A stretch of DNA of 64,000 nucleotides from Paenibacillus macerans (GTDB taxonomy: Bacteria; Bacillota; Bacilli; Paenibacillales; Paenibacillaceae), in the NCBI RefSeq assembly GCF_900454495.1, contig NZ_UGSI01000001.1, positions 4,280,501 to 4,344,500 on the forward strand, given 5' to 3'. Each line of letters opens with the position of its first letter. Position 1 is the stretch's first letter. Below the pieces are notes generated by a model. The model was not told the DNA's origin and did no database searches. It saw only the letters and a program-made list of their open reading frames with translations. Below are positions 51,807 through 61,304 of the stretch, one piece after another. The position numbers and the translations under genes were made by a program.

Positions 51807-52327
51807 TTCCGTTCCCCTCACTTTACTGTATTTATTCCTATATTATTTTATCAATTCCCCGCCGGCAAATACAAACAAAAAAGGGCTCAACAACATAAGG
51901 GCAAAAAATGTCGTTATTCCGCCGCTATCCCCTATTGAAAGAGAGATAAAGGCAATTTATGTCGCTATTTTCTCGGACCGTAACAAAATACCCGCAATCT
52001 GTACCGTTCATAGGGAAATAAGAACAAAAAATACCGCTAATGGGGATGAACATGCTCAGCCCCGGATAATAAGTACATAAAGTTCCGTTATTCTGAAGGC
52101 TGGCGGTCGGCCGTCCAGTAACCGATGGTTAGCCGACGAGCGGTTTGCCATCCCAGTAACCGCCGGTTTGCCAATGGTCGGTCAGTAGGTTCGCCGTTCC
52201 AATAACCGACTGTCAAGCCCCGATTTCTAGGTTGAACCACCAAAAAAATTAAAAAAATTTTTTCGTTCCCCGCTCCGCGCATCACCTGTGGGCTCCGGCG
52301 GTTTTGTCCCGGCTTCCGGCCTGTCCA
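51807..52327. repeat. Intergenic region with two sets of short repeats
   Basis: About 520 bp without a gene. Set 1 (about 51897-52095) has four loose copies of a unit like CAAAAAATGTCGTTATTCCG, CAATTTATGTCGCTATTTTC, CAAAAAATACCGCTAATGG and CATAAAGTTCCGTTATTCTG. Set 2 (about 52113-52210) has copies of GTAACCGNNGGTTNGCC (CAGTAACCGATGGTTAGCC, CAGTAACCGCCGGTTTGCC, CAATAACCGACTGTCAAGCC). No coding function is apparent. Confidence 0.55.
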
Positions 52328-52343
52328 TGTGATGCAAGTCACA
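52328..52343. promoter_or_regulatory. FNR box before nrdDG
   Basis: TGTGATGCAAGTCACA matches TGTGA-N6-TCACA on both halves. Its centre is 41.5 bp before the start point predicted from the -10 TAATCT (52366-52371), the position for activation by FNR without oxygen. Confidence 0.75.
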
Positions 52344-52349
52344 CTTTAA

Positions 52350-52397
52350 ACACAATATATTGTGCTAATCTTGTTTCAGAGAATCAAAATATAGTGT
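52350..52397. promoter_or_regulatory. Tandem NrdR boxes before nrdDG
   Basis: ACACAATATATTGTGC (52350-52365) and AATCAAAATATAGTGT (52382-52397) match the NrdR box consensus, the first strongly and the second in its right half. Centre spacing is 32 bp, about three helical turns, as usual for NrdR pairs. They flank the -10 element, fitting repression. Confidence 0.75.
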
Positions 52398-52513
52398 GAA
52401 CCACTAAAACCTGCGAGGAACAGGCAGGATGTCCGTATGCAGCTTTTACATATGCCTTATTGGATCGACAGCCGTTGTAGTTGTAGAAGAGTCTTCATTA
52501 GGCAGCGCATTCG

Positions 52514-52551
52514 GGCATGTTCAACCTGGGCAGGTTGGAGATGCCTTTTTA
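52514..52551 (+). terminator. Terminator-like hairpin in the nrdD leader
   Basis: GGCAT (52514-52518) / ATGCC (52541-52545) with inner AACCT/AGGTT, followed by TTTTT. It sits between the promoter and the nrdD start, 45 bp before the ATG, so it may attenuate. ATGCC at about 52452 could pair with GGCAT as an anti-terminator. Confidence 0.5.
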
Positions 52552-52595
52552 CTTAGCGTTAAATAAATTAGCTTTTGGGGAGGAGCATTTAGATT

Positions 52596-54581
52596 ATGGC
52601 ATTGCTAAACCAAACCTTCACCGGCCGGGATACCATGCTGGATGAAGTCATTCAAATGGGCGAGGAAATCATTCAAAGCCGCAACCTGGAGGTGCTGCGC
52701 GAGAACGCGAATTTGAACGGCGAAAGCTTCTCGGGGAAAATGAGCAAATTCGGCAGCGAGTACGCCAGATGGTATGCGACGCATTTCATCTTGCCCAAAC
52801 GGGTGGTGCAGGCGATTCAAGACAATATCGTCTACGTGCATGATCTTGATCAATATGCGATCGGAACGACGAACTGCATTTTCATCCCGTTCGAAAAGCT
52901 GCTGCGCGAAGGCTTCAACACCGGCAACGGCAGCGTCAGACCGCCGAATTCGATCATGACCGCGATGGCGCTGGTGGCGATCATTTTCCAATCCCAGCAA
53001 AACTCCCAGTACGGCGGCGTATCGGCCAACAAGCTGGATTTCGACCTCGCTCCCTACGTGGCCAAATCGTTCGAGAAATATTTCCGCAAAGGCCTGGAAT
53101 ATTTCGAAGAAGGCGCCCGCGATGCCGAATTGGCCGGGAATGGGGACGTCTCGATGAGCCGCAGCGACCTGCAGGAGCGTTATCCGAAATCGTTTAAATT
53201 TGCGCTGAAGGAAACCGAAACCGAAACGCTGCAGGCGGCCGAAAGCCTGATCCACAACCTCAACACGATGTCGAGCCGGGCCGGCGGGCAAATCCCCTTC
53301 ACCAGCATCAACTACGGCACCTGCACATCGCTTGAAGGGCAAATGGTGATCAACTCCCTGCTGACGGCCACGATGCGGGGGCTGGGCAGCGGGGAAACGC
53401 CGATTTTCCCGATCCAGATTTTTAAATGCAAACAAGGCGTCAACCAGAACCCGGACGAACCGAATTACGGCCTGTTCCTGAAAGCGGTGGAATGCTCGGC
53501 CAAGCGGCTGTATCCGAATTTTGCCAATCTGGACGCCCCGCTCAACCTGATGCATTACGATCCGAGCGATCCGGACACGGAATTCGCCACGATGGGCTGC
53601 CGCACCCGGGTGCTGGCCGACCGGTTCGGCCGGAACCATCTTTCCGGCAAAGGCAACCTGTCGTTCAACACGCTGAACCTGGTCAAGCTGGGCCTCGAGC
53701 ACGGCATTGCGCTGGGACGGCGGACAGAGGCGGACGAGCGCGGCTTCTACCGCGAGCTGACGCATTATATGGACATCGCGCTGGAAGGGCTGCTGCACCG
53801 TTTCAAAATTCAAGCCGCTCAAAAAGCCAAAGCATCCGACTTTATGATGCGCGAAGGCGTGTGGGAAGGCGGCGAACAGCTTGGACCGGAGGACCCTGTC
53901 GGCGATTTGCTCAAGCACGGCAGCTTGTCGATCGGGTTCATCGGGCTGGCGGAATGCATGAAGGCGATGTACGGCAAGCACCACGGGGAGGATGAAGCGG
54001 TCTATCAAAAAGCGTACGAAATCATCGCCTACATGCGCGATTACTGCGACCGCCAAAGTGAAATCCACAACCTGAACATCACGTTGTTCGCCACCCCGGC
54101 GGAAGGCTTGTCCGGAAAATTCACGAAACGCGACCGCGCGGTTTACGGTCCGATTCCCGGCGTGGCGGACAGAGAGTACTACACCAATTCGTTCCACATC
54201 CCGGTGTATTACAACATCAGCGCGGCAAGAAAAATCGAGCTGGAAGCCAAGTTCCACGGGCTTTGCAACGCGGGAGCAATTTCGTACATCGAACTTAACG
54301 GCAATGCCCGGAACAATCAGGCCGCTTTTCTGAAAATCGTTCAATACGCCCTGCAGCAGCAAGTCAGCTATTTCAGCATCAACCATCCGATCGACCGCTG
54401 CTCGGCCTGCGGCTACGAAGGCATCATCGGGGCGACCTGTCCTTCCTGCGGCAGCCATGAGAACGACGTGCACATCCGCCGCCTGCGCCGGGTCACCGGG
54501 TATCTGACGGGGGATTACCAAACGCGGTTCAACGCCGCCAAACAAGCGGAAGTCCGCGACCGGGTCAAACACGACGCATGA
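52596..54581 (+). CDS. nrdD: Anaerobic ribonucleoside-triphosphate reductase
   Basis: This 661-residue cytosolic class III ribonucleotide reductase has the barrel motifs VYVHDLDQYAIGTTNC, QNSQYGGVSANKLD and GTCTSLEGQM, a C-terminal zinc site with two CxxC pairs (CSACGYEG... CPSCGS), and the glycyl-radical motif RRVTGYLTGDYQTRFN with the radical Gly. It makes dNTPs without oxygen after activation by NrdG. No ATP-cone is visible at the N-terminus, so allosteric activity control may be absent or differ. GGGGAGGAG precedes the ATG. Its leader has FNR and NrdR sites. Confidence 0.95.
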   Translation: MALLNQTFTGRDTMLDEVIQMGEEIIQSRNLEVLRENANLNGESFSGKMSKFGSEYARWYATHFILPKRVVQAIQDNIVYVHDLDQYAIGTTNCIFIPFEKLLREGFNTGNGSVRPPNSIMTAMALVAIIFQSQQNSQYGGVSANKLDFDLAPYVAKSFEKYFRKGLEYFEEGARDAELAGNGDVSMSRSDLQERYPKSFKFALKETETETLQAAESLIHNLNTMSSRAGGQIPFTSINYGTCTSLEGQMVINSLLTATMRGLGSGETPIFPIQIFKCKQGVNQNPDEPNYGLFLKAVECSAKRLYPNFANLDAPLNLMHYDPSDPDTEFATMGCRTRVLADRFGRNHLSGKGNLSFNTLNLVKLGLEHGIALGRRTEADERGFYRELTHYMDIALEGLLHRFKIQAAQKAKASDFMMREGVWEGGEQLGPEDPVGDLLKHGSLSIGFIGLAECMKAMYGKHHGEDEAVYQKAYEIIAYMRDYCDRQSEIHNLNITLFATPAEGLSGKFTKRDRAVYGPIPGVADREYYTNSFHIPVYYNISAARKIELEAKFHGLCNAGAISYIELNGNARNNQAAFLKIVQYALQQQVSYFSINHPIDRCSACGYEGIIGATCPSCGSHENDVHIRRLRRVTGYLTGDYQTRFNAAKQAEVRDRVKHDA

Positions 54582-55102
54582 ATATTTGCGGCTACTACCC
54601 GGAATCCATCAATGAAGGCGAAGGCCTGCGGGCCGCAATCTTCATCAGCGGCTGCCGCCATTACTGCAAGGGCTGCTTCAGCCCGGAGACGTGGAATTTC
54701 AATTACGGCGAGCCGTTTACGCCAGAGCGGGAAGCGGAAATCATTCATGACATTAAAAATAATCCCCTGCTGAGCGGTCTAACGATCCTCGGCGGAGACC
54801 CCTTTTTCTCCGCCGCCGAGGTCAGCGGGTTTATCGACCGGCTTGTGGCGGAGACCGGGCCGATTTCGATTTGGATTTACAGCGGGTATACGTATGAGGA
54901 ATTGACAGAGCATCCCGGTTCCCCCGAATATGAGCTGCTGCGGCGCTGCGAGGTGCTGGTGGACGGGCGTTTCGTCCAAGAGCTTCGCGACCCTGCCCTG
55001 CTCTATTGCGGCAGCTCGAACCAACGGCTGATCGATATCCGGCGAAGCCTGGACAGCGGACAAGCGGTTCTTTGGGAGCCAAGCCTCCCGTTCATGCGAT
55101 AA
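54578..55102 (+). CDS. nrdG: Anaerobic RNR-activating enzyme
   Basis: This 174-residue radical-SAM enzyme has the cluster motif CRHYCKGC (residues about 26-33) and the SAM-site GGDPF. It generates the glycyl radical on NrdD using SAM and a 4Fe-4S cluster. It overlaps nrdD by 4 nt (ATGA), the usual coupled arrangement. Confidence 0.96.
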   Translation: MNICGYYPESINEGEGLRAAIFISGCRHYCKGCFSPETWNFNYGEPFTPEREAEIIHDIKNNPLLSGLTILGGDPFFSAAEVSGFIDRLVAETGPISIWIYSGYTYEELTEHPGSPEYELLRRCEVLVDGRFVQELRDPALLYCGSSNQRLIDIRRSLDSGQAVLWEPSLPFMR

Positions 55103-55114
55103 ATATAATCCTCG

Positions 55115-55147
55115 AAGAGCGCAGATGGCTGCGCTCTTTTTTTTCGA
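55115..55147 (+). terminator. Intrinsic terminator of nrdDG
   Basis: AAGAGCGCAG-ATGG-CTGCGCTCTT followed by a run of T. Confidence 0.95.
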
Positions 55148-55247
55148 ACGCCTCCCCAAGCGCTTGTTAATCTTCAGTTTAAAAAGTGGGATATAATAGA
55201 ATAATGTCGACTTGCAATGCAATCCGTTCGGGAAGGAAGTTTGATAC

Positions 55248-57266
55248 ATGGATTTGTTGATTACGGTTATTTTACTGCTTATCTGTCTAGTCGTTTCCAA
55301 CATCATCAGCCACTACATTCCGTTTATCCCCACCGCGCTCACCCAAATCGTGTTTGGCATCGCCATCGCGCTGGCGTTCAACGGGATTCATCTGAAGATC
55401 GAAACGGAATGGTTTTTGCTGTTGTTCGTAGCCCCGCTGCTGTACAACGACGGAAGGCACTTCCCCCGCGAAGAGCTGTGGAAAATGAAGGGGCCCATTT
55501 TCGGCAACGCCATCGTCCTCGTTCTGCTGACCACAATCGGCGGCGGTTATTTCATCCACGCGATCATTCCGGAAATCCCGCTCGTCGCCGCCTTCGCGCT
55601 GGCCGCGATTCTGTCGCCGACCGACCCCGTCGCCGTAAACGGGATCGCCAAGCGGATTCATATTCCGGACAAAGTGCTGAATCTTGTCCGCGGCGAGTCG
55701 CTGATCAACGACGCTTCCGGTCTGGTTGCCTTCAACTATGCGGTCGCGGCGGTCGTAACCGGCTATTTTTCGCTAAGGGAAGCCGTTTACGACTTTACAT
55801 ACATGTTTATCCTCGGGGCCGTTTTGGGCCTCGTGCTCAGCCTGGTCATGACCTGGCTGCGGTTTTCGCTCCGCAAACAGGGCATTCAGGACGCCACCCT
55901 GCATTCGCTGCTGCAGATTCTGACTCCGTTTCTTATTTTTATCGTCACCGAAAACCTCCTGCACGCTTCCGGCGTCATTGCGGTCGTCGTGGGCGGCATC
56001 CTCCATTCCCTGCTGCGGGAACGAACGGAAACGCTGCTCGCCGAGGAGCAGGTCTTGACGGAAAATATATGGCAAACCGTGCTGTTCATCCTGAACGGGG
56101 TCGTCTTCCTGCTGCTGGGGCTGATCATCCCCTCGTCCATGCGCGCCACGGTGGAAAATCCCAACATCGGCAATACGCAGGCGATCGGCTACGTTTTGGC
56201 CATCGGGATTGCCATATTGGCGATTCGTTTTGTCTGGTCTTATTTCTTCTCGCTGTACGATTACAAAGTCTCCAAGTCGCAGGAAACCCCCAAGCCTTCC
56301 GTTAAAAACAGCCTCCTGGTTAGTCTGACGGGCGTTCGCGGCGCCGTTACGATGGCCGGGGTGTTGTCCATTCCGTACGTGGTCGCCAGCGGACAGGCTT
56401 TTCCCGAACGGTCGCTCATCCTGTTTTTGGCCGCGGGCGTGATTTTATTCACCCTGATCGCGGCCACCCTCTTGCTGCCGCTATTCAGCAAAGGGGCGGC
56501 CGAGGGCGAAGAAACGGGCGAGTACATCGATATGGCCGAAGCCCGAAGCCGGCTGCTGCGGGTCGCGCTGCAGAAGATCAAGGCCGAAATGAACGATTAC
56601 AATAAAACCGCCGCCTATCAATTAATGGACGAATACAAAATGCTGTTCCGCCCCATGTATCTTCAGCAGGACGCTCACAGGCTGGAGCGGTCGGAAGCTT
56701 TGGGGAGAATGACCGAAATCCAGCTTGGGGCGTTAAAAGCCGAGCGGAATTACATTCACGAAACGATGCAAAGCGGCGGAATGAGCAAAGAAATGTTCGA
56801 AACTTTCGAGAAGGCGCTGGACCTTCGCGAAGAAGGGCTCTGCAGAACCGCCCGCGCCCGGATTTCGTTCCTGATCGGCAGCGCCGTCCGCGACTGGCGG
56901 CGGGCCACCCGCAAATACCGGCAGTTCGCCGGGCTTCACCCCGGCCAGAAAATCCAGGTTGAGGCGCTGCAAGCGGCGCTTGAGTACTTGAAGGGCCTAA
57001 CCCGGGAAAACGAACAGGACCCCGCCCTGCAAAGAGTGATTCTCCAGTACAAGCGGGTCATCGCCCAATTGACCGGTCCAGGGCCGCAATTCAGCGAACA
57101 GATGGAAGCGCAAAAAGAAGAACTGCGGATCCAGGTGATGGATGCCGAACGCGCGGAAATCCACAACATGTACGAAGCCGGCAGCATCAATTGGGAACAG
57201 GCCAGGGAGCTCAGAAGAATGGTCAACCAGGTCGAAAGCGTCACGCTGATCGAACACGCGGAATAA
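55248..57266 (+). CDS. Na+/H+ antiporter, CPA1 family
   Basis: This 672-residue membrane protein has about 12 spans in the first 430 residues, with the CPA1 ion-site motifs ILSPTDPVAVNGI and RGESLINDASGLVAFNYAV, followed by a cytosolic helical tail of about 240 residues. It exchanges Na+ (or K+) for H+ to control pH and salt. GGAAGGAAG precedes the ATG. Single gene between the nrd terminator and a lipoprotein gene. Confidence 0.94.
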   Translation: MDLLITVILLLICLVVSNIISHYIPFIPTALTQIVFGIAIALAFNGIHLKIETEWFLLLFVAPLLYNDGRHFPREELWKMKGPIFGNAIVLVLLTTIGGGYFIHAIIPEIPLVAAFALAAILSPTDPVAVNGIAKRIHIPDKVLNLVRGESLINDASGLVAFNYAVAAVVTGYFSLREAVYDFTYMFILGAVLGLVLSLVMTWLRFSLRKQGIQDATLHSLLQILTPFLIFIVTENLLHASGVIAVVVGGILHSLLRERTETLLAEEQVLTENIWQTVLFILNGVVFLLLGLIIPSSMRATVENPNIGNTQAIGYVLAIGIAILAIRFVWSYFFSLYDYKVSKSQETPKPSVKNSLLVSLTGVRGAVTMAGVLSIPYVVASGQAFPERSLILFLAAGVILFTLIAATLLLPLFSKGAAEGEETGEYIDMAEARSRLLRVALQKIKAEMNDYNKTAAYQLMDEYKMLFRPMYLQQDAHRLERSEALGRMTEIQLGALKAERNYIHETMQSGGMSKEMFETFEKALDLREEGLCRTARARISFLIGSAVRDWRRATRKYRQFAGLHPGQKIQVEALQAALEYLKGLTRENEQDPALQRVILQYKRVIAQLTGPGPQFSEQMEAQKEELRIQVMDAERAEIHNMYEAGSINWEQARELRRMVNQVESVTLIEHAE

Positions 57267-57403
57267 AAAGAATGGCAAACAAGGGGCGTTCCGGTTGGCC
57301 TTACCAACCTTTGGAGCGGCCCTTTTTTTCAGCGTAAGGAACCTTTTCTCCCGCTCGTTCGTCAAGTAAACAAGATATATTACGGAAGGAAGTGTACCTG
57401 CAA

Positions 57404-58471
57404 ATGCCGCAATGGGCTGTAAAAATCATGCTGTCACTGTCGGTAACCGCGATGTTGGCGGGAGCTTTATTAACGGGGTGCGCCGATAAAAAAGGGGCTG
57501 CCGGCCCGGGACCCGGGCAAACCGGTACAGAGCAAAACGCGCCGGGGCAGGGACAAGCAAACAACGCTAACGGAAGCGAAAACGGCGGCGGAAGCGATGG
57601 CGGAAATGGTGGCGGAAGTGGCGCTGCGGCGGCATCCGGCTCCGAACAAAACCGCATCCTTGAACAGTTTGAGCGTCTGCAAGCCGGCCAATCCGAGGCC
57701 AAGGACTATTTGGCCTTTTTCGATGAGCATTTGGCCGCCCTGCCCCAGGACGACGCCGACCGGCTGATGCAGAAACTGCTCGCTTTTTACGGGGAAGACC
57801 TGCTCAAAACGCAGGATAAATTCGCCGAAGAAGCCGTCCTCCAGGCGCTCGGCGAACTTGGCTGGCCCATTTCGGACGAACAGCTGAAGCAGATCAAAGA
57901 CGCTGCCGTCCGCCAAACCGTCCTGGGCGCCCTGGCCGGCGGCTACAAGCTGGAAACGGCCGAAGGCACGGTGTTTCCCGTGGTCGACTACGGAGCGCTT
58001 AAAAAATACAATTCGGCGCTAAGCGAAAAAATGCAGGACTTTATCGCGCTGCTCGCCCTGGATTCGGACGCCAAAATGGCCAGCGACGGCGGGCTCGTCA
58101 TCACTTGGGATGAATTGGCCAAGCGGACCGCCGCCGCCGAACAATATTTTACGCAGTATGCAGGTACGCCTGAGGCCGAGCAAGCTAAAAAGCTGTTTTA
58201 TACCCGCTATCTGACCACCTATCTTTACGGGCTGGACAATACGCCGATTTTCGATTTCGACACCTTCAAGTTAACCGACGAAGTCAAAGCCAGTTACGAA
58301 CACACGGTCAAAACGTACCCGAGCACAAAAACGGCCGCAGCCGTGCAAGGCTTTCTGAACGTGATGAAAAGTACGGATTGGCAGGTGTTCACCAAAGAAA
58401 AAGGCATGCAAACCGATATCCCCGCGGTAAAACAATACCGCGACCGCGTTCTCGCCGGAGATGCGGATTAA
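57404..58471 (+). CDS. Lipoprotein of unknown function
   Basis: This 355-residue lipoprotein has a signal peptide with lipobox LTGC, a low-complexity Gly/Ser/Asn linker (GSENGGGSDGGNGGGSGAAAASG) and a helical domain of about 290 residues (EQFERLQAGQSEAKDYLAFFDEHL... TKTAAAVQGFLNVMKSTDWQVFTKEKG). I recognise no catalytic motif. ATG 57404 keeps the signal peptide; a GTG four codons earlier sits on the ribosome site. Convergent with the GH2 gene, 3 bp apart. Confidence 0.8.
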   Translation: MPQWAVKIMLSLSVTAMLAGALLTGCADKKGAAGPGPGQTGTEQNAPGQGQANNANGSENGGGSDGGNGGGSGAAAASGSEQNRILEQFERLQAGQSEAKDYLAFFDEHLAALPQDDADRLMQKLLAFYGEDLLKTQDKFAEEAVLQALGELGWPISDEQLKQIKDAAVRQTVLGALAGGYKLETAEGTVFPVVDYGALKKYNSALSEKMQDFIALLALDSDAKMASDGGLVITWDELAKRTAAAEQYFTQYAGTPEAEQAKKLFYTRYLTTYLYGLDNTPIFDFDTFKLTDEVKASYEHTVKTYPSTKTAAAVQGFLNVMKSTDWQVFTKEKGMQTDIPAVKQYRDRVLAGDAD

Positions 58472-58474
58472 GCC

Positions 58475-61273
58475 TTAGATCCCGCAGGTGCCGCGTTTGC
58501 CGTTCAAAGCGGAAACCCGCAGCTTTGCCCATGGCAGCAGCTGCCCTTTCGGATGGCTTATGTGCACCGTCCGGCTTTCCCCGGGAAGCAGGTCAAAGTA
58601 GTTGTCGCTATAGCGGACGCGGCCCAGCGGCAGCTCCAGCTTCACGAACCGCGCGGCCCCCGGCCCCGCCGCGGTTACCGTCGCCGTTTGCGCCGCCTCG
58701 TCCACCCGCACGTCCAGCCGCGTTTCCGGCAGGCGCAAATCCTTCGGGTCGCGCAAGTAGTAGCGGTTCGCCGGGGCGGCAAAACCGGAGGCGGTCAGCA
58801 CCGCCGCGACCTCTTCCGGAGCGGCTCCGCGCAAGGCGGCCGCTTCCTCCAGCGCGCCGATCCGCACCGTGGATTGCGGCGGAATGTCCGCCGCAAAAGC
58901 GGCCCGGGACAAGACGCCCCCGCCGCTCAAGGCGTGCACCGTCAGCTCCACCGTTCCCCGCAGCGGCTCCAGCGTGTCATTGACCACCCACACCTTCAGC
59001 GGTTCGCCCGGCTCATGCTCCAATGAAAGCAGCACGGGGTTATAAAACGTTTTGGCATAATAAAAAGAAGCCTTCGGCAGCAGTTCGTAATCGATCATCG
59101 ACCAGCTCGTGCCCGGCCAACTGTCGTTAAGCTGCCAGACGAGCGCGCCGCTATTGCGGTGTCGGTTCCGCCGGAAATGCTCGATCCCGTACTTCAACCC
59201 CTCGGCCTGAGTCAGCATCGAAAAATCCATGTATTCCTCGATATCGCGGGGAATCCCGGTATAGCCTTCCATCAGCAAAATGCCTTTGCGGTGGTTCGTA
59301 TCCTTGTTGCGGTAAGCCATCTCCGCGCTCCCCCAGACAAACTGGCCGGCGGGGATGTTTTTTTCCAGCGTGTAGCGGTTCGCCGCGGCATGCATGCCGA
59401 ATTCGCTGCTGAACAAGGCGAAATCCTGCTTGTATTTTTTGAACGTTACGCCCTCGACGCTGTAATCGAGCCGCGGCTTCTCCCCCTGCATCCGCGGATA
59501 CACCGAACCGTGCCACACCTGCCAGTTATGGCGGTCTCCGGTGTGCGGATCGTTGGCGTCGTAACCGCCGCTTGCCCCGTAAGGCGAAGAAGGCCAATAC
59601 GGGCGGGCCGGGTCCAGCTCAGCCAGCACCTCCGGAATCAGCTCATGATAAATGCGCTCCCCGAAGAAGGGCCCGGTTATGTCCCCGGCGGCGCTTTTCA
59701 TGTCGTACAGCCAGTCGATTTCATTGTTGCCGCACCAGAGCGCGAGGGACGCGCGGTTGCGCAATCTTTTGACGTTATCGATGACTTCGTGCCGCACGTT
59801 GTCCATAAAGTCCTGGTTGAAATCGGGGAACAACGCGTTGGCGAAGGCAAAATCCTGCCACACCAGCACGCCCTGCCGGTCGCATTCGTCGTAAAAGACA
59901 TCTTTTTCGTAAATGCCTCCCGCCCAGACGCGCAGCATGTTCATATTTCCTTCTACCGCTAGATCGATCAGCCCGCGATAGGTGGACTCCGAAATCGAGC
60001 CGATCAGGTTGTCGGCCGGAATCCAGTTGGCGCCTTTGGCATAAACCTTAACCCCGTTAAGGATAAAAGCAAACGCGTTGCCGCCTTCGCCGTTCCGCAG
60101 AGCAAGCTCCAGCGTGCGGATGCCGAACGGCTGTATGCAGCGGTCAACCTCCTCGCCTTCGGCGCGCAGCACGACCTCCAGCGTGTACAAGTACGGCTCG
60201 CCCAAATCGTGCGTCCACCACAGCCGGGGAGCGCGGACCCGCAGCTCGGTCTCGGCCCGGCCAAAAGCTCTGCCGGCCCCATGGGTGTGGGCGGTTCCGC
60301 TGCCGGTCCCGCCGCTGTTAGCACCGGCGCTTCCCAGGCTGCTCTCGCCCCCGCTATCACCGGCGCATCTCAAGCCGCCGTCGCTGCTGCCTGCGCCGCT
60401 TGTGTTGCCTGCCCCGCCATCGCTGCCTGTGCTGCTTACGCCACTACCGCCGTCATCACCTTCACCAACGAGACTACCTGCGCCTTCGGCAGCGCCGCCT
60501 TGTCCCGCCTGGCGGTCCTTGGGGACCGCCAGGACGGCGCATGCCGCCTCCAGCCCTTCGGCATCCAGCAAGCGGACCACGACCTCGGCCTGCGTCCCTT
60601 TCCGGAAAGCTTCGGCCTCCGCGCTAAAATGAAGCACCGCTTCCCCGGACTCCACGGACCGCGTGCAAGCGTACACGCCGGTCAGCTTGGCCAGCTTGCG
60701 GCGCGTGAGGCGCACCTTGCCCCAGATGCCCGCAGTCACGATTCTCGGTCCCCAGTCCCAGCCGAAATTCATCGCCGCCTTGCGGATCCAGGGCCGTTCT
60801 TTCGTATAGGAGGACCACTCGAGCTGCTCCTTATCCCGGTGATGCAGATGCAGCGGATCGAACCTGACGGCCAGCACGTTCCAGCCCTCGCGCACAATCC
60901 GCGTCACATCGAAAACATACTCCCGGAACATGTTGGCCGTCCTGCCGATTTCATGCCCGTTGACGTAAACCGCCGCAAACGTATCCAGCCCCTCGAACTT
61001 AAGCTCGATTCGCTCCCCTTGCTCCGGCGCGGCGTCCAATGTAAACGGTGTGCGGTACCACCATTCATTGTGCTCGATCCAGCGGCATTTGGCATCGTTA
61101 TGCCCAAAATACGGAGGATCGATGATGCTCCGTTCCAGCAGCGCCGAATGCACGTCCCCCGGCACGGCGGCGTCGATCCAAAAGCGGTCGTCCAACCCCC
61201 GTGCCGCCAGTTCATGGGCAGGCTTTTCCCCTACTTCAAAATGCTGCAGTTTCCAAGGACCCGACAATTCCAT
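58475..61273 (-). CDS. GH2 beta-mannosidase-like enzyme with low-complexity insert
   Basis: This 932-residue cytosolic enzyme (no signal) has the GH2 sugar-binding domain (about 1-190), an immunoglobulin-like domain (about 195-390), a TIM barrel (about 395-700) and a beta C-terminal region. Acid/base Glu518 (WCGNNEIDW) and nucleophile Glu624 (FSSEFGMHAA) fit beta-mannosidases. Residues of about 255-336 (60266-60511) are a Gly/Ser/Ala-rich stretch inside the Ig-like domain, which in relatives is short. The catalytic parts look intact. It lies just before a YesN/YesM pair on the same strand. AGGGAAGCAGC precedes the ATG. Confidence 0.9.
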   Translation of the reverse strand: MELSGPWKLQHFEVGEKPAHELAARGLDDRFWIDAAVPGDVHSALLERSIIDPPYFGHNDAKCRWIEHNEWWYRTPFTLDAAPEQGERIELKFEGLDTFAAVYVNGHEIGRTANMFREYVFDVTRIVREGWNVLAVRFDPLHLHHRDKEQLEWSSYTKERPWIRKAAMNFGWDWGPRIVTAGIWGKVRLTRRKLAKLTGVYACTRSVESGEAVLHFSAEAEAFRKGTQAEVVVRLLDAEGLEAACAVLAVPKDRQAGQGGAAEGAGSLVGEGDDGGSGVSSTGSDGGAGNTSGAGSSDGGLRCAGDSGGESSLGSAGANSGGTGSGTAHTHGAGRAFGRAETELRVRAPRLWWTHDLGEPYLYTLEVVLRAEGEEVDRCIQPFGIRTLELALRNGEGGNAFAFILNGVKVYAKGANWIPADNLIGSISESTYRGLIDLAVEGNMNMLRVWAGGIYEKDVFYDECDRQGVLVWQDFAFANALFPDFNQDFMDNVRHEVIDNVKRLRNRASLALWCGNNEIDWLYDMKSAAGDITGPFFGERIYHELIPEVLAELDPARPYWPSSPYGASGGYDANDPHTGDRHNWQVWHGSVYPRMQGEKPRLDYSVEGVTFKKYKQDFALFSSEFGMHAAANRYTLEKNIPAGQFVWGSAEMAYRNKDTNHRKGILLMEGYTGIPRDIEEYMDFSMLTQAEGLKYGIEHFRRNRHRNSGALVWQLNDSWPGTSWSMIDYELLPKASFYYAKTFYNPVLLSLEHEPGEPLKVWVVNDTLEPLRGTVELTVHALSGGGVLSRAAFAADIPPQSTVRIGALEEAAALRGAAPEEVAAVLTASGFAAPANRYYLRDPKDLRLPETRLDVRVDEAAQTATVTAAGPGAARFVKLELPLGRVRYSDNYFDLLPGESRTVHISHPKGQLLPWAKLRVSALNGKRGTCGI

Positions 61274-61304
61274 GCTGCTTCCCTACTTCCCGAAAAAATT
61301 TGGT

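Noticed and set aside
52605..54572. 655-residue minus-strand frame opposite nrdD
   Set aside because: The composition is that of an antisense shadow, and nrdD is unambiguous on the plus strand.
55217..56305. 362-residue plus-strand frame overlapping the antiporter gene
   Set aside because: Arg/Pro/His-rich sequence in the wrong frame; the CPA1 antiporter frame is the real gene.
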